The notes under the pieces were generated by a model, which was not told the origin of the DNA, made no database searches, and saw only the letters and a list, made by a program, of their open reading frames with translations. Made by a program: the position numbers and the translations under genes. A DNA stretch of 64,000 nucleotides from Klebsiella africana (GTDB taxonomy: Bacteria; Pseudomonadota; Gammaproteobacteria; Enterobacterales; Enterobacteriaceae): contig NZ_CP084874.1 of assembly GCF_020526085.1 (NCBI RefSeq), positions 4,278,001 to 4,342,000 of the forward strand. Direction: 5' to 3'. Below, one piece after another: positions 49,981-61,878 of this stretch. The stretch's first letter is position 1. Every line of letters begins with the position of its first letter.

Positions 49981-51366
49981 ATGAAAACAGAACAGCTGAT
50001 CCCCCTTTGCCATCGCTACCATGCCCTGCTGCTGCATAGCGATGAGCAGACGATTTCTATCGCGGTAGTCGATACCCCACCGGCGGAGCTGATGGAGGCG
50101 TTACGCTTCGCGACGCAAAAACGGATCGACATTGAATGCTGGAGCCAGGAGCAGATGGATAAACGTCTGCAGGCCCAGGAAAAGCAGACGCAACTGGCGC
50201 AGAACACCGGGCCGGAAAACATCGCCGAACGGGTCAACCAGATCCTCGAACAGGCTCTACGTCAGCGAGCGTCCGATATTCATATCGAGCCTACGGAAAC
50301 GCACTTACGCATCCGCCTGCGAGTCGATGGCGTCCTGCACGCCCTGCCGCTGCTGGCGCCCGAGCTGGCCGCGCCGGTTATCGCGCGACTCAAGGTCATG
50401 GCCAGTCTCGATATTGCCGAGCACCGTTTACCGCAGGATGGCCAGTTCGCGCTGAACCTCGCCGGACGGCCGCTCTCCTTTCGCATCGCCACTCTGCCCT
50501 GCCGCTATGGCGAAAAGATTGTCCTGCGCCTTCTGCATCAGGTAGACCAGGCGCTGGATCTGGAGGCCCTCGGCCTCTCATCCTCCCAGCTGGCGGCCTT
50601 TCGCCAGGCGCTGAACCAGCCGCAGGGGCTGCTGCTGGTCACTGGCCCAACCGGAAGCGGAAAAACAGTGACCCTCTACAGCGCCCTGCAGGCCAGAAAT
50701 CGTGAGCAAGTGAATATCTGTAGCGTGGAGGATCCGCTGGAGATCCCCATTGCCGGAATGAATCAGACGCAAATCAACCCCCGCGCCGGACTGACCTTTC
50801 ACAGTGTGCTGCGCGCCCTGTTACGCCAGGACCCGGATATTGTCATGGTGGGTGAAATCCGCGATGCCGAGACTGCCGAAATCGCGCTCAAAGCCGCCCA
50901 GACCGGTCATCTGGTGCTCTCCACTCTACACACTAACTCCACCAGTGAAACCCTGACTCGTTTGCAGCAAATGGGCATTGCTCGCTGGATGATCTCTTCT
51001 GCGCTCTCGCTGGTTATCGCCCAGCGTCTGGTCCGCAAGCTATGTCCCCACTGTCGGCGTAATGCCGGCAGCGCCGCCGACCTACCGCATAGTCTGTGGC
51101 CACGTCCGCTGCCACGCTGGCAGGCGACGGGCTGCGAACACTGCTATCACGGGTATTACGGCCGTCTGGCGTTGTTCGAAGTATTACCTGTCACCCCAGC
51201 ATTACGTCAGGGAATTGTTCAGGGGTTGAACGCCATTGAAATTGAATCTCTGGCGCGAGCCGCGGGGATGATGACGCTTTTTGAAAGCGGCTGTCAGGCT
51301 ATCGAGCAGGGATTGACCAGTCTTGAAGAGGTGGTGCGGGTGCTGGGGATACCTCATGGCGACTAA
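49981..51366 (+). CDS. hofB: Type IV pilus assembly ATPase HofB (GspE/PilB family)
   Basis: A 461-residue secretion ATPase. The Walker A GPTGSGKT (about 222-229), the Asp box, DPDIVMVGEIRDAETAEIA (Walker B), the His box (TGHLVLSTLHTNS) and a four-cysteine zinc motif (CPHCRRN ... GCEHCYHGYYGR) are all present. The N-terminal domain is short compared with PilB. It should power PpdD pilus assembly with HofC. It begins 10 bases after ppdD and overlaps hofC. Confidence 0.95.
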   Translation: MKTEQLIPLCHRYHALLLHSDEQTISIAVVDTPPAELMEALRFATQKRIDIECWSQEQMDKRLQAQEKQTQLAQNTGPENIAERVNQILEQALRQRASDIHIEPTETHLRIRLRVDGVLHALPLLAPELAAPVIARLKVMASLDIAEHRLPQDGQFALNLAGRPLSFRIATLPCRYGEKIVLRLLHQVDQALDLEALGLSSSQLAAFRQALNQPQGLLLVTGPTGSGKTVTLYSALQARNREQVNICSVEDPLEIPIAGMNQTQINPRAGLTFHSVLRALLRQDPDIVMVGEIRDAETAEIALKAAQTGHLVLSTLHTNSTSETLTRLQQMGIARWMISSALSLVIAQRLVRKLCPHCRRNAGSAADLPHSLWPRPLPRWQATGCEHCYHGYYGRLALFEVLPVTPALRQGIVQGLNAIEIESLARAAGMMTLFESGCQAIEQGLTSLEEVVRVLGIPHGD

Positions 51367-52561
51367 GCGTCTCTGGCGCTGGCGAGGTGTCGATGCGCAG
51401 GGCGCGCCTTGTCAGGGAATGTTATGGCAAGCCAGTCGTCTGCAGGTGCTGCATCACCTCCAGCAACAGCGCATCATGCCGCTGGTCGTGCGCCGCTGTC
51501 CAGTGAAGCAGAGCCTGTGGCATCCGCGCTACAGTAGCGAAACGATCCGTCAATTGGCGACCTTACTGCAGGCAGGGTTGCCGCTGGCGGACGGGTTATC
51601 GCTGCTGGCGCAGCAACAACCGCATGCGCAGTGGCAGGCGCTGCTTGAGGCGCTGGGCCGCGAGCTGGGGGAAGGCGTCGCGTTCTCTGCCGCGCTGGCG
51701 CAGTGGCCGCAGGCCTTTCCGCCACTTTATCTGGCGATGATTAGCACCGGCGAACTAACAGGCAAGCTCGATATCTGCTGTCTGCAGCTGGCCAACCAGC
51801 AGCAGGAGCAGCAGCGGCTCGCCGGCAAAGTCAAAAAAGCGCTGCGCTACCCGCTGATCGTGCTATCCCTGGCATTGGTGGTGGTGCTGGGGATGCTCTA
51901 TTTTGTCCTGCCCGAGTTCACTGCCATCTACCAAACGTTCAATACACCACTGCCGCTGTTGACGCGGATCGTCATTGCGGCAGGCGATATGCTGAGTCGT
52001 GGTTGGCCATTGCTGTTGGCCTTGCTGCTGAGTCCATTGCTGCTCAACCAACTGGTTCGGCAGCGTAGCGACTGGCTGCTGCGTCGCCAGCGTTTGCTTA
52101 ACGCCCTCCCCCTCGTCGGCCCCCTGATCGGCGGTCAACAGCTGAGTCTGATATTCACCATCCTGGCATTAACCCAAAGCGCGGGCATTAGCTTCCTGCA
52201 AGGGCTGCAAAGCGTTGAAGAGACTCTGTCGTGTCCGCTGTGGCGTCAGCGCCTGACACAGGCGCGTGAGCGGATAGCTCAAGGAGAACCCATCTGGCAG
52301 GCGTTAAGCCGCTGCGGCGGTTTTACACCGCTGTGTCTGCAGCTCATTCGCACCGGTGAAAGCGCTGGAGCCCTGGATCAGATGCTGGAAAACCTGGCGC
52401 ACCATCATCAGGAACAAACCCATCAACGAGCCGACAGTCTGGCTGCGCATCTGGAACCCTTGATGCTGGTGATAACCGGTTCACTGGTCGGCATCCTGGT
52501 GGTGGCGATGTATTTGCCCGTTTTTCACCTGGGCGATGCCATTGGCGGGGCGGGAGGATGA
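51356..52561 (+). CDS. hofC: Type IV pilus platform protein HofC (GspF/PilC family)
   Basis: A 401-residue inner-membrane protein with two repeated GspF domains (QLATLLQAGLPLADGLSLLA and, in the second half, IFTILALTQSAGISFLQGL) and three membrane segments, the last ending VVAMYLPVFHLGDAIGG. ATG 51356 is chosen for similarity to E. coli MASKQLWRW; it overlaps the hofB end by 11 bases. An in-frame codon at 51323 is less likely. Confidence 0.95.
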   Translation: MATKRLWRWRGVDAQGAPCQGMLWQASRLQVLHHLQQQRIMPLVVRRCPVKQSLWHPRYSSETIRQLATLLQAGLPLADGLSLLAQQQPHAQWQALLEALGRELGEGVAFSAALAQWPQAFPPLYLAMISTGELTGKLDICCLQLANQQQEQQRLAGKVKKALRYPLIVLSLALVVVLGMLYFVLPEFTAIYQTFNTPLPLLTRIVIAAGDMLSRGWPLLLALLLSPLLLNQLVRQRSDWLLRRQRLLNALPLVGPLIGGQQLSLIFTILALTQSAGISFLQGLQSVEETLSCPLWRQRLTQARERIAQGEPIWQALSRCGGFTPLCLQLIRTGESAGALDQMLENLAHHHQEQTHQRADSLAAHLEPLMLVITGSLVGILVVAMYLPVFHLGDAIGGAGG

Positions 52562-52597
52562 GAAACGCTGGCACCGTCCAGGCGCCAGCGCAGCCGG

Positions 52598-53641
52598 TTA
52601 CAGGCTATTGAATACCCGGTTCTCTTGTTCCTGAACGCGGATAAAGGTCGTACGTTTGGTCAGCTCTTTCAAACGCGAGGCACCTACATAGGTGCAGGCA
52701 GAACGCAGGCCGCCAAGAATATCACGAGCGGTATTGTCTACCGGACCACGCAGCGGCAGCTTAACGGTTTTGCCTTCCGCCGCGCGGTATTTCGCCACAC
52801 CGCCCACGTGACGCGTCATCGCCGACTCGGAGCTCATGCCATAGAACAGCATGAATTTCTCGCCGTTCTCTTCGACAATGGTGCCACCGCTCTCTTCGTG
52901 GCCTGCCAGCATGCCGCCAAGCATCACGAAATCGGCGCCGCCGCCAAAAGCTTTCGCCACATCCCCCGGCATGGTGCAGCCGCCGTCGCTGATGATCTGG
53001 CCACCAAGACCGTGCGCAGCATCGGCACATTCGATTACGGCGGAGAGCTGCGGATAGCCGACGCCGGTCTTAACGCGGGTGGTGCAGACAGAGCCTGGGC
53101 CAATCCCAACTTTGACAATATCGGCACCGGAGAGGATCAGCTCTTCACACATTTCACCGGTGACCACGTTCCCGGCGATAATGGTTTTTTGCGGCCAGGC
53201 TTCGCGGGCTTTCGCCACGAACTGAACGAAGTGTTCAGAGTAGCCGTTAGCAACGTCGATGCACACAAAGTTCAGTTGCGGATTCTGAGAAAGGATCTGT
53301 TGCGTTTTTTCGAAATCCGCATCGGACGTGCCGGTGGAAACCATCACATGCTTGAGGACGTCTGCGGAGGCTTCCTGCACAAATGCCTGCCACTCTTCAG
53401 CAGTGTAGTGCTTGTGTACCGCGGTCAGAATGCCAAAAGTGGCCAGTGCTTTCGCCATGCTGAAGGTGCCGACGGTATCCATGTTAGCCGCAATAATCGG
53501 CACACCGGACCAGGTCTGGCCTGAATGTTTAAAGGTGAATTCACGTTCCAGCTCAACATCAGAACGGCTTTTGAGGGTAGAGCGTTTCGGGCGGATAAGA
53601 ACGTCTTTGAAACCAAGCTTCAGATCTTCTTCAATACGCAT
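52598..53641 (-). CDS. guaC: GMP reductase GuaC
   Basis: A 347-residue TIM-barrel enzyme of the IMPDH/GMPR family that deaminates GMP to IMP with NADPH. It lacks CBS domains, unlike IMPDH. The catalytic cysteine is in [25 protein letters not shown] and [10 protein letters not shown] are also typical. ATG 53641 ([11 protein letters not shown]) matches E. coli; the frame is open to 53707 but without similarity. Confidence 0.97.
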   Translation of the reverse strand: MRIEEDLKLGFKDVLIRPKRSTLKSRSDVELEREFTFKHSGQTWSGVPIIAANMDTVGTFSMAKALATFGILTAVHKHYTAEEWQAFVQEASADVLKHVMVSTGTSDADFEKTQQILSQNPQLNFVCIDVANGYSEHFVQFVAKAREAWPQKTIIAGNVVTGEMCEELILSGADIVKVGIGPGSVCTTRVKTGVGYPQLSAVIECADAAHGLGGQIISDGGCTMPGDVAKAFGGGADFVMLGGMLAGHEESGGTIVEENGEKFMLFYGMSSESAMTRHVGGVAKYRAAEGKTVKLPLRGPVDNTARDILGGLRSACTYVGASRLKELTKRTTFIRVQEQENRVFNSL

Positions 53642-53984
53642 GTGCGAATTCCTGGGGTTAATGGCATTAATGTGAGAGCACAACTCCAGTGACGTTATCA
53701 TACGCACGAATCAGGCCCGCGCAAGACTGCGATTTTCACTTTTTTTACGCTACAATCGTATAAATTTACCTGGTGAATAGTGAAAAAAGCGCTAACGCCT
53801 TCACCCGCCAGTGTATTATTTTTAACCATTTGATTTGCTTGATTAAAAGAAACAGAATAGCGGACGGCGTTCCCGGTTGGCACGGGACCTCACGACATGA
53901 TCACTGTTGCCTCCCCGGCGTACCGCCAGTTATCGCTGTCTGAATACAAATAAATACGAGCAATCCGTTTCAGGGTCAGAAGAT
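53642..53984. other. Divergent intergenic region between guaC and coaE
   Basis: A 343-base region with no gene I can support. It contains T-rich DNA and TACAAT at 53751, a possible plus-strand -10 with a poor -35. Promoters for both genes should lie here. Confidence 0.5.
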
Positions 53985-54605
53985 ATGGGGTACACAGTCG
54001 CGTTAACAGGCGGGATCGGTAGCGGTAAAAGTACGGTCGCCGACGCCTTCGCGCAGCTCGGGGTTAACGTTATCGATGCCGATGTCATCGCCCGTCAGGT
54101 CGTCGAGCCCGGTACCCCGGCACTCCAAGCCATTGCCGGCCACTTCGGGCCACAGATGATTGCCGCCGACGGCACGCTAAACCGTCGCCTGCTACGGGAA
54201 AAAATTTTTGCTCATGTGGAGGAAAAAGCCTGGCTCAACGCGCTGTTGCATCCGCTGATTCAGCAGGAAACGCGCCGCCAGATGCAGGCCGCTACCTCCC
54301 CTTATCTCCTCTGGGTCGTACCTTTGCTGGTCGAAAACCGCCTGTCCAGCCAGGCCGATCGCGTACTGGTCGTCGATGTGCCAAAAGAGACGCAAATCGA
54401 ACGCACTATGCTGCGCGATAAGGTCAGCCGCGAACATGCTGAACATATTCTTGCCGCCCAGGCCACGCGCGAGCAGCGTCTGGCCATCGCGGACGATGTT
54501 ATTGAAAACACTGGCACGCCGGATGCAGTGGCATCGGATGTTGCCCGCCTGCACGAAAAGTATTTAACGCTGGCATCGCAGGCCGCCTCACAGGAAAACT
54601 CGTAA
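53985..54605 (+). CDS. coaE: Dephospho-CoA kinase CoaE
   Basis: A 206-residue P-loop kinase that adds the 3' phosphate in the last step of CoA synthesis. The Walker A GGIGSGKS spans residues 9-16, followed by [15 protein letters not shown] and [14 protein letters not shown] 53985 gives the E. coli length; the frame is open to 53907 but that N-terminal extension is unlike the family. zapD starts on its last base. Confidence 0.96.
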   Translation: MGYTVALTGGIGSGKSTVADAFAQLGVNVIDADVIARQVVEPGTPALQAIAGHFGPQMIAADGTLNRRLLREKIFAHVEEKAWLNALLHPLIQQETRRQMQAATSPYLLWVVPLLVENRLSSQADRVLVVDVPKETQIERTMLRDKVSREHAEHILAAQATREQRLAIADDVIENTGTPDAVASDVARLHEKYLTLASQAASQENS

Positions 54606-55348
54606 TGCATACCCCCGTTCTGTTTGAACATCCTCTTAATGAGAAAATGCGCACCTGGCTGCGCATTGAATTTCTGATCCAGCAGATGGCTTTCCATCCG
54701 CTGATTGCCACTCATGCCGATGCGCTCCATTTTTTCCGTAACGCAGGCGATCTGCTGGATGTCCTGGAGCGCGGCGAGGTGCGCACTGATCTGGTTAAAG
54801 AGTTGGAACGCCAGCAGCGTAAGCTCCAGTCCTGGGCAGAAGTGCCTGGCGTCGATCAGGAGCGTATTAACGAGCTGCGCCATCAGCTGAAGCAGTCCTC
54901 CAGCACCCTGATGGCCGCGCCGCGCATTGGTCAGTTTCTGCGTGAAGATCGCCTGATTGCGCTGGTGCGTCAGCGTCTGAGTATTCCTGGCGGCTGCTGC
55001 AGCTTCGATTTACCGACCCTGCATATCTGGCTCCATATGCCGCAGGCGCATCGAGACGAGCAAGTAGCCAGCTGGCTCGCCAGCCTCGATCCGCTGGTCC
55101 AGTCCCTGAGCCTGATCCTCGATCTGATCCGTAACTCTGCACAGTTCCGCAAACAGACAAGCCTCAATGGCTTTTATCAGGATAATGGCGAAGATGCCGA
55201 TCTGTTGCGCCTGCGTCTCGATCTGGCCTATCAGCTTTATCCACAAATTTCCGGCCATAAGAGCCGTTTCGCCATCCGTTTTCTGCCGCTGGACAGTGAA
55301 TATGGGATTGTGCCGGAACGCTTTGATTTTGAACTGGCCTGCTGTTAA
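54605..55348 (+). CDS. zapD: Cell division protein ZapD
   Basis: A 247-residue all-alpha/beta-sheet dimer that cross-links FtsZ filaments at the division ring. The sequence matches E. coli ZapD (YacF) throughout, for example [18 protein letters not shown] at the start and [17 protein letters not shown] in the middle. It is in one transcript with coaE and yacG. ftsZ itself is encoded 5 kb away in the opposite direction. Confidence 0.96.
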   Translation: MHTPVLFEHPLNEKMRTWLRIEFLIQQMAFHPLIATHADALHFFRNAGDLLDVLERGEVRTDLVKELERQQRKLQSWAEVPGVDQERINELRHQLKQSSSTLMAAPRIGQFLREDRLIALVRQRLSIPGGCCSFDLPTLHIWLHMPQAHRDEQVASWLASLDPLVQSLSLILDLIRNSAQFRKQTSLNGFYQDNGEDADLLRLRLDLAYQLYPQISGHKSRFAIRFLPLDSEYGIVPERFDFELACC

Positions 55349-55357
55349 GGAGATATC

Positions 55358-55552
55358 ATGTCAGAAGAGACTATCGTCAACTGCCCGACCTGCGGCAAAA
55401 ACGTGGTGTGGGGCGAGCAGAGCCCGTTTCGTCCGTTCTGTAGCAAGCGCTGCCAGCTGATCGATTTGGGTGAATGGGCTACGGAAGAGAAGCGCATCCC
55501 CAGCGCGGGGGATCTCTCCGATAGCGATGACTGGAGTGAGCAGCAGCCCTGA
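55358..55552 (+). CDS. yacG: DNA gyrase inhibitor YacG
   Basis: A 64-residue zinc protein with ligands in CPTCGK (Cys9, Cys12) and FCSKRCQ (Cys28, Cys32). E. coli YacG binds the GyrB C-terminal region and inhibits gyrase. An AAGGAGATATC ribosome-binding site precedes it, 9 bases after zapD. The C-terminal tail is acidic ([10 protein letters not shown]). Confidence 0.95.
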   Translation: MSEETIVNCPTCGKNVVWGEQSPFRPFCSKRCQLIDLGEWATEEKRIPSAGDLSDSDDWSEQQP

Positions 55553-55561
55553 TTTACCGGC

Positions 55562-55591
55562 ACGCTAACCCGAAAATTATCGGGTTAGCGT
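55562..55591. terminator. Hairpin between convergent yacG and mutT
   Basis: A perfect 12-bp stem (ACGCTAACCCGA with TCGGGTTAGCGT) around AAAATTA-like loop bases. It lies between the two stop codons and can act in both directions, although T-runs are short. Confidence 0.7.
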
Positions 55592-55604
55592 TATAGCCTG
55601 ATGC

Positions 55605-55997
55605 TCAGCCCTGGGCAATAAGTTTGCTGATAACTGGTTCATTCGCCGGAGGAAACGCCGCCGGATCCAACGTCGGTCCCGCCATCCACTGCCCCGGCTG
55701 CCCTTCTTTACCCCACGGCTCGCCTTGCCAACTTTCCACGAGGAAAAACCACAGCGTAATATGGCGATCGGGGAACTGATACTCCAGCTTATCAAAGAGC
55801 GAAGAGGTGGTGACCGTAATCCCAACCTCTTCCTGCAGCTCACGTACTAGCGCCTGCTCCGGCGTCTCATCAGATTCAATCTTCCCGCCCGGGAACTCCA
55901 GCTTATTCGCCATATGGGCATCGGCAGCGCGCTGGGTAATAAAGATTTCGCCTTGCGGATTGCGAATGATCCCGACGGCGATTTGCAGTTTTTTCAA
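55605..55997 (-). CDS. mutT: 8-oxo-dGTP diphosphatase MutT
   Basis: A 130-residue Nudix hydrolase that removes 8-oxo-dGTP from the nucleotide pool and prevents A:T to C:G changes. The Nudix box reads GGKIESDETPEQA followed by VRELQEEVGI. It follows secA by 60 bases with a terminator between them, so it is expressed by readthrough or its own promoter. Confidence 0.97.
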   Translation of the reverse strand: MKKLQIAVGIIRNPQGEIFITQRAADAHMANKLEFPGGKIESDETPEQALVRELQEEVGITVTTSSLFDKLEYQFPDRHITLWFFLVESWQGEPWGKEGQPGQWMAGPTLDPAAFPPANEPVISKLIAQG

Positions 55998-56011
55998 TGA
56001 ATCAGCTCCAT

Positions 56012-56035
56012 AAAAAAGGCGCAGAAATCTGCGCC
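56012..56035 (-). terminator. Intrinsic terminator of secA
   Basis: GGCGCAGA pairs with TCTGCGCC around AA, followed on the minus strand by TTTTTT. It is 22 bases past the secA stop and just before mutT. Confidence 0.88.
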
Positions 56036-56057
56036 CTGGTTTTCTTTTTATCAGCCC

Positions 56058-58763
56058 TTAGCTCAGACGGCCGTGGCACTGTTTGTATTTTTTGCCAGAT
56101 CCGCACGGGCATGGATCGTTACGGCCCACTTTACGCTCACCGGTTTGCGCCGCCAGATCCTGGGCTGCGGCTTCATCATCGCTCTGATGGCTGAGCTGCT
56201 GCATCTGCGCCAGGCGCTCGGCCTCTTCACGACGCTGCTGCTCCATCGCCTCGACTTCTTCCGGCATCCGCACCTGGACTTTGCTCAGGGTGCTGATCAC
56301 TTCATACTTCAGTGACTCCAGCATCGCGGCAAACATCGAGAACGATTCGCGCTTGTACTCCTGCTTCGGATCTTTCTGCGCATAGCCGCGCAGGTGGATA
56401 CCCTGGCGCAGGTAATCCATCGCCGCCAGGTGCTCTTTCCACAGTGAATCCAGGGTCTGCAGCATCACACCTTTCTCGAAGTGGCGCATCATCTCGGCAC
56501 CGACCACTTCTTCTTTACGCTGGTAGGTTTCTACCGCGCTCTGCAGAATACGTTCGCGCAGGGTTTCTTCATGCAGCTCCGGCTCTTTATCCAGCCACTC
56601 TTTGATTGGCAGGTCGAGGTCGAAGTCGTTTTTCAGGCGCTCCTGCAGACCGTCGATATCCCACATCTCTTCCAGCGACTGCGGCGGAATATGGGCATCG
56701 ATAGTCGCTTTAAAGACGTCTTCGCGAATGCTGTTGATGGTTTCGCTGACGTCAGACACGTCCAGCAGCTCGTTACGCTGGGTGTAGATCGCCCGGCGCT
56801 GGTCGTTGGCCACATCATCATATTCCAGCAGCTGCTTACGAATATCGAAGTTACGGCTTTCCACTTTACGTTGGGCATTGGCGATAGCCTTGGTCACCCA
56901 CGGGTGTTCGATAGCTTCGCCCGGCTTCATCCCCAGTTTGCGCATCATGCCGGACACGCGATCGGAAGCGAAGATACGCATCAGGGCATCTTCCATTGAC
57001 AGGTAGAAGCGGGAAGAACCGGCATCCCCCTGACGACCAGCACGGCCGCGCAGCTGGTTATCGATACGGCGAGATTCATGACGCTCGGTACCGATGATGT
57101 GCAGACCGCCTGCGGCCAGTACCGCATCGTGGCGTACCTGCCAGTCGGCTTTGATTTTCTCAATCTGCTCTGGCGTTGGGTTTTCCAGCGCGGCGACTTC
57201 GGCCTGCCAGCTACCGCCCAGCATAATATCGGTACCACGACCCGCCATGTTGGTGGCGATGGTCACCGCAGAAGGGTAGCCCGCCTGGGCGACGATATCT
57301 GCTTCGCTGGCGTGGAATTTGGCGTTCAGGACATTGTGCTTGATGCCGGCTTTGGTCAGTTCGCGGGAAACCACTTCAGATTTTTCGATCGAGATAGTAC
57401 CGACCAGCACCGGCTGACCGGCAGCGGTACGGGTTTTGATATCTTCGATAATCGCCTGAATTTTTTCCGCTTCGGTCATATAGACCAGGTCCGCCATATC
57501 TTTACGGATCATCGGACGGTTGGTCGGCACAACCACGGTATCCAGCTTATAGATAGAGCTGAATTCAAAGGCTTCGGTATCGGCTGTACCGGTCATCCCG
57601 GCCAGCTTCTCGTACAGACGGAAATAGTTCTGGAAGGTAATTGAAGCCAGAGTCTGGTTCTCGTTCTGGATCTCCACGCCCTCTTTGGCCTCCACGGCCT
57701 GGTGCAGACCATCGGACCAGCGGCGGCCCTGCATCGTACGACCAGTGTGTTCATCGACGATAATGACTTCACCATCTTTAACAATGTAGTCAACGTCGCG
57801 GGTAAACAGCGCATGGGCGCGCAGCGCAGCGGTCACGTGGTGCATCAGCATAATGTTGGTCGGAGAGTACAGGGACTCACCTTCATCCATAATGCCTTCC
57901 TGTACCAGCAGCTCTTCGATCAGCACCAGACCACGTTCAGTCAGGTTGACCTGGCGCGCTTTCTCGTCAACGGAGAAGTGGCCTTCACCGGTGAAGGTAT
58001 CCGAATCCTCTTTTTCCTGACGGATCAGGTGCGGAATGATCTTGTTGACCTTGCGGTACATTTCCGAGCTGTCTTCCGCCGGGCCGGAAATAATCAGCGG
58101 GGTACGCGCTTCGTCGATCAGGATGGAGTCCACCTCATCCACCAGCGCATAGTGCAGTTTACGTTGAACGCGCTCTTCCGGGCTGAAGGCCATATTGTCG
58201 CGCAGATAGTCGAAGCCGTATTCGTTGTTGGTGCCGTAGGTAATATCGGCAGCGTAGGCTTCACGCTTCGCCGGTGCCGGCAGACCGGACATGTTGACGC
58301 CAACCGTCATGCCAAGGAATTCAAACAGCGGGCGGTTATTTTCGGCGTCACGCTGGGCCAGGTAGTCGTTGACGGTCACTACGTGAACGCCTTTACCGGT
58401 CAGCGCGTTGAGGTACGCCGGCAGGGTCGCGGTCAGAGTTTTACCTTCACCGGTACGCATCTCGGCGATGCAGCGATCGTTAAGCACCATACCGCCCAGC
58501 AGCTGGACGTCAAAGTGCCGCATGCCGAACACGCGCTTACTGGCTTCGCGAACGACGGCGAAGGCTTCCGGGATCAGGTTCTCCAGCACTTCGCCTTTTT
58601 CCAGGCGCGCGCGGAATTCAGCGGTTTTCGCTTTCAGCTCGTCATCAGAGAGTTTTTCCATCGCCGGTTCCATACCGTTGATGATATTGACGACTTTGCG
58701 CATACGACGCAGTGTACGGTCGTTACGGCTACCGAAAACCTTGGTTAACATTTTAATAAGCAT
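56058..58763 (-). CDS. secA: Protein translocase ATPase SecA
   Basis: A 901-residue motor of the Sec pathway, the same length as E. coli SecA. Walker A is MRTGEGKT, the DEAD-like box is [17 protein letters not shown], and the C-terminal zinc tail is [18 protein letters not shown]. It pushes preproteins through SecYEG. Translation is controlled by the upstream secM arrest peptide, 63 bases away. Confidence 0.99.
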   Translation of the reverse strand: MLIKMLTKVFGSRNDRTLRRMRKVVNIINGMEPAMEKLSDDELKAKTAEFRARLEKGEVLENLIPEAFAVVREASKRVFGMRHFDVQLLGGMVLNDRCIAEMRTGEGKTLTATLPAYLNALTGKGVHVVTVNDYLAQRDAENNRPLFEFLGMTVGVNMSGLPAPAKREAYAADITYGTNNEYGFDYLRDNMAFSPEERVQRKLHYALVDEVDSILIDEARTPLIISGPAEDSSEMYRKVNKIIPHLIRQEKEDSDTFTGEGHFSVDEKARQVNLTERGLVLIEELLVQEGIMDEGESLYSPTNIMLMHHVTAALRAHALFTRDVDYIVKDGEVIIVDEHTGRTMQGRRWSDGLHQAVEAKEGVEIQNENQTLASITFQNYFRLYEKLAGMTGTADTEAFEFSSIYKLDTVVVPTNRPMIRKDMADLVYMTEAEKIQAIIEDIKTRTAAGQPVLVGTISIEKSEVVSRELTKAGIKHNVLNAKFHASEADIVAQAGYPSAVTIATNMAGRGTDIMLGGSWQAEVAALENPTPEQIEKIKADWQVRHDAVLAAGGLHIIGTERHESRRIDNQLRGRAGRQGDAGSSRFYLSMEDALMRIFASDRVSGMMRKLGMKPGEAIEHPWVTKAIANAQRKVESRNFDIRKQLLEYDDVANDQRRAIYTQRNELLDVSDVSETINSIREDVFKATIDAHIPPQSLEEMWDIDGLQERLKNDFDLDLPIKEWLDKEPELHEETLRERILQSAVETYQRKEEVVGAEMMRHFEKGVMLQTLDSLWKEHLAAMDYLRQGIHLRGYAQKDPKQEYKRESFSMFAAMLESLKYEVISTLSKVQVRMPEEVEAMEQQRREEAERLAQMQQLSHQSDDEAAAQDLAAQTGERKVGRNDPCPCGSGKKYKQCHGRLS

Positions 58764-58826
58764 AATAAAATCTCAAACGCCCCGCGGTGCGGAGTCACAA
58801 AAAAATAAGATGGTCCGTGTATATTT

Positions 58827-59324
58827 TCAGCTGAGACGTTGAGGCCCTGCGCGGATCCCCGTCACCTGGCTTATCCAGGCGCTGACGCGGAACGCGGAAT
58901 AGGAGGAAGGAATATACGCCGCCTGGCGGATCACCACCGGCGGCGTGCTGTCCTGAGTCAGTAGCGCACTGAGCGTGTCGAGCAGCGCCAGATGCTGCGC
59001 CTGTAATGGGGACGCTTCTTCCGCCACTGGCAACGCCTGCGGCGCCATGGCGAAAGAGAGATGACGAATGACAGTGCGAATGGCGTGTTGATGCCAGTAA
59101 TCGACGGTAAAGTTGGGCCGACGATTGGTCTCCAGTAGCGCCAGCTGAGAGAAATTAACTTTGCTCGGATTGTGGTTGCTGGCGGTCGCTTTCGCCGGCG
59201 CCGTGGTTTCATGGCCGTTGTTTAGCGCAGGCAGGCCGAGGCTAGCCGCGACCATCCCCAACAGGAGATGCGGCCAAAAATACCGTCTGCCAAACTGTCG
59301 CCAACGCGTCAGCAATCCACTCAC
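58827..59324 (-). CDS. secM: Secretion monitor SecM
   Basis: A 165-residue periplasm-directed leader protein that stalls its own ribosome when secretion is slow, opening the secA ribosome-binding site. The arrest motif F-x4-WI-x4-GIRAGP is complete at about residues 145-161 ([17 protein letters not shown]), although four inner positions differ from E. coli. The N-terminus has the long Sec signal ([18 protein letters not shown]). I prefer GTG 59324, which has AAAGG eight bases upstream and gives MSGLLTRW like E. coli; ATG 59330 is possible. Confidence 0.93.
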   Translation of the reverse strand: MSGLLTRWRQFGRRYFWPHLLLGMVAASLGLPALNNGHETTAPAKATASNHNPSKVNFSQLALLETNRRPNFTVDYWHQHAIRTVIRHLSFAMAPQALPVAEEASPLQAQHLALLDTLSALLTQDSTPPVVIRQAAYIPSSYSAFRVSAWISQVTGIRAGPQRLS

Positions 59325-59646
59325 GTTCATTACCTTTCTTTGGTATACCCGTTGTCGTTCAGGCTGTCTCTTTATTGACGTTTTTCGCAGGACAACCTGA
59401 TGTCCACGGGGTAAAGCAACCCGGAGAAATAATTTTGCGCTCAAATACTAACATTAATACCGCCCAGAGGCAGCAGGAATGAAGTCGATTGCCCGGGCAA
59501 AACGCTTAATAAAGCAGCGAACGCGCGCTAATTATTATCCAGGGATTGCAGCGAAAAATAACCGATAGGGACTAAAAAGAAAAACGACTGGCTCCCTGGT
59601 CGGAGAGAGTACCAGGTTACCAGTCGAATTTACTGAATGGTCAGGC
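59325..59646. other. Region between secM and lpxC
   Basis: A 322-base gap holding the lpxC terminator at 59573-59625 and presumably the secM promoter. The frame upstream of secM stays open to 59444 but shows no similarity to known SecM leaders. No other gene is supported. Confidence 0.6.
59573..59625 (-). terminator. Intrinsic terminator of lpxC
   Basis: A long imperfect hairpin on the minus strand: GACTGG-TAA-CCTGGT pairs with ACCAGG-GAG-CCAGTC, followed by GTTTTTCTTTTT. It lies about 20 bases past the lpxC stop and marks the end of the division and cell-wall cluster transcript. Confidence 0.85.
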
Positions 59647-60585
<939 letters not shown>

Positions 60586-60664
60586 CTATCCAACCGAAGT
60601 GTACACCACTATCGGGAGGCCAGTTTAGCACAAAGAGCGCAGATGCCCAACTTCCAGTCGATTC

Positions 60665-61816
60665 TTAATCGGCTTGCTTACGCAGGAAAGCAGGGATATC
60701 CAGATAATCTGGCTCTTTCGCGGTTTGCGGCGTGTTGTCGTTCACCACTTTTGCTGCCGGCTTCTGGTCTTGCGTCAGCGGCGACATACCGTGCTGCTGG
60801 TAACGATCCATTACCGGCTGCTGAACCTGCTTGTTGGTCACCAGGGTAATTTCCGGACGCTTGTCCATGCCGATGCCGGTCGCGACCACGGTCACGCGCA
60901 GCTCGTCGTTCATATCCGGGTCCAGAGAGGTACCGATAACCACGGTCGCATTATCCGAGGCAAATGCACGGATGGTGTTCCCCACCGTTTCGAACTCGTC
61001 CAGACGCAGGTCAAAGCCCGCAGTAATGTTGACCAGCACGCCGCGCGCACCGGACAGATCGATGTCTTCCAGCAGCGGAGAAGAGATAGCCATTTCAGCG
61101 GCTTCTTCCGCACGGTCTTCACCGCTTGCCACGCCGGAGCCCATCATGGCGTAGCCCATTTCAGACATCACGGTACGCACGTCCGCGAAGTCAACGTTCA
61201 TCAGACCCGGGCGGGTAATCAGTTCGGCGATACCCTGCACTGCACCTTTCAGAACGTCGTTTGCTGCGCCGAATGCGTCGAGCAGGGAAATGCCACGACC
61301 GAGGACCTTCAGCAGCTTGTCGTTCGGGATGGTGATCAGTGAGTCAACGTGCTTGGACAGCTCGGTGATCCCCTGCTCAGCAAACGCCATGCGCTTCTTG
61401 CCTTCAAAATTAAACGGCTTAGTGACTACCGCAACGGTGAGGATCCCCAGATCCTTCGCCACTTCCGCAACAACAGGTGCCGCACCGGTACCGGTACCGC
61501 CGCCCATGCCTGCCGCGATGAACACCATGTCTGCGCCATCAAGGGCCGCACGCAGCGCTTCACGGTCTTCATCAGCCGCGTTACGGCCGACTTCCGGGTT
61601 CGCACCCGCGCCCAGACCTTTGGTAATACCGCTACCGATCTGGATGGTCTGGCCAACAGCCGTCTTACGCAGCGCCTGCGCATCGGTGTTCACCGCGAAG
61701 AATTCAACACCCTCAATGCGCTCGCGCACCATGTGTTCAACGGCATTACCGCCGCCGCCACCGACGCCGATGACTTTAATCACCGCGTCGTTGGTCAGTT
61801 CCATAGGTTCAAACAT
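60665..61816 (-). CDS. ftsZ: Cell division GTPase FtsZ
   Basis: A 383-residue tubulin homologue that forms the division ring. The GTP-binding loop is [11 protein letters not shown], the T7 loop is [15 protein letters not shown], and the conserved C-terminal peptide [14 protein letters not shown] binds FtsA and ZipA. The N-terminus [26 protein letters not shown] is the enterobacterial form. Located 62 bases after ftsA. Confidence 0.99.
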   Translation of the reverse strand: MFEPMELTNDAVIKVIGVGGGGGNAVEHMVRERIEGVEFFAVNTDAQALRKTAVGQTIQIGSGITKGLGAGANPEVGRNAADEDREALRAALDGADMVFIAAGMGGGTGTGAAPVVAEVAKDLGILTVAVVTKPFNFEGKKRMAFAEQGITELSKHVDSLITIPNDKLLKVLGRGISLLDAFGAANDVLKGAVQGIAELITRPGLMNVDFADVRTVMSEMGYAMMGSGVASGEDRAEEAAEMAISSPLLEDIDLSGARGVLVNITAGFDLRLDEFETVGNTIRAFASDNATVVIGTSLDPDMNDELRVTVVATGIGMDKRPEITLVTNKQVQQPVMDRYQQHGMSPLTQDQKPAAKVVNDNTPQTAKEPDYLDIPAFLRKQAD

Positions 61817-61878
61817 AGTTTCTCTCCGTCTTGTGCCTGTCGCCTGAGAACGCTAATTGTCTGCGTTCTCTTAAAAAA

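Noticed and set aside
53907..53984. Longer N-terminus for CoaE
   Set aside because: The extension is unlike any dephospho-CoA kinase, which begin just before the P-loop; the start at 53985 gives the family length.
57702..58748. A 348-codon open frame opposite secA
   Set aside because: Shadow of secA codon bias; the composition is Phe/Val/His-rich and no start region is convincing.
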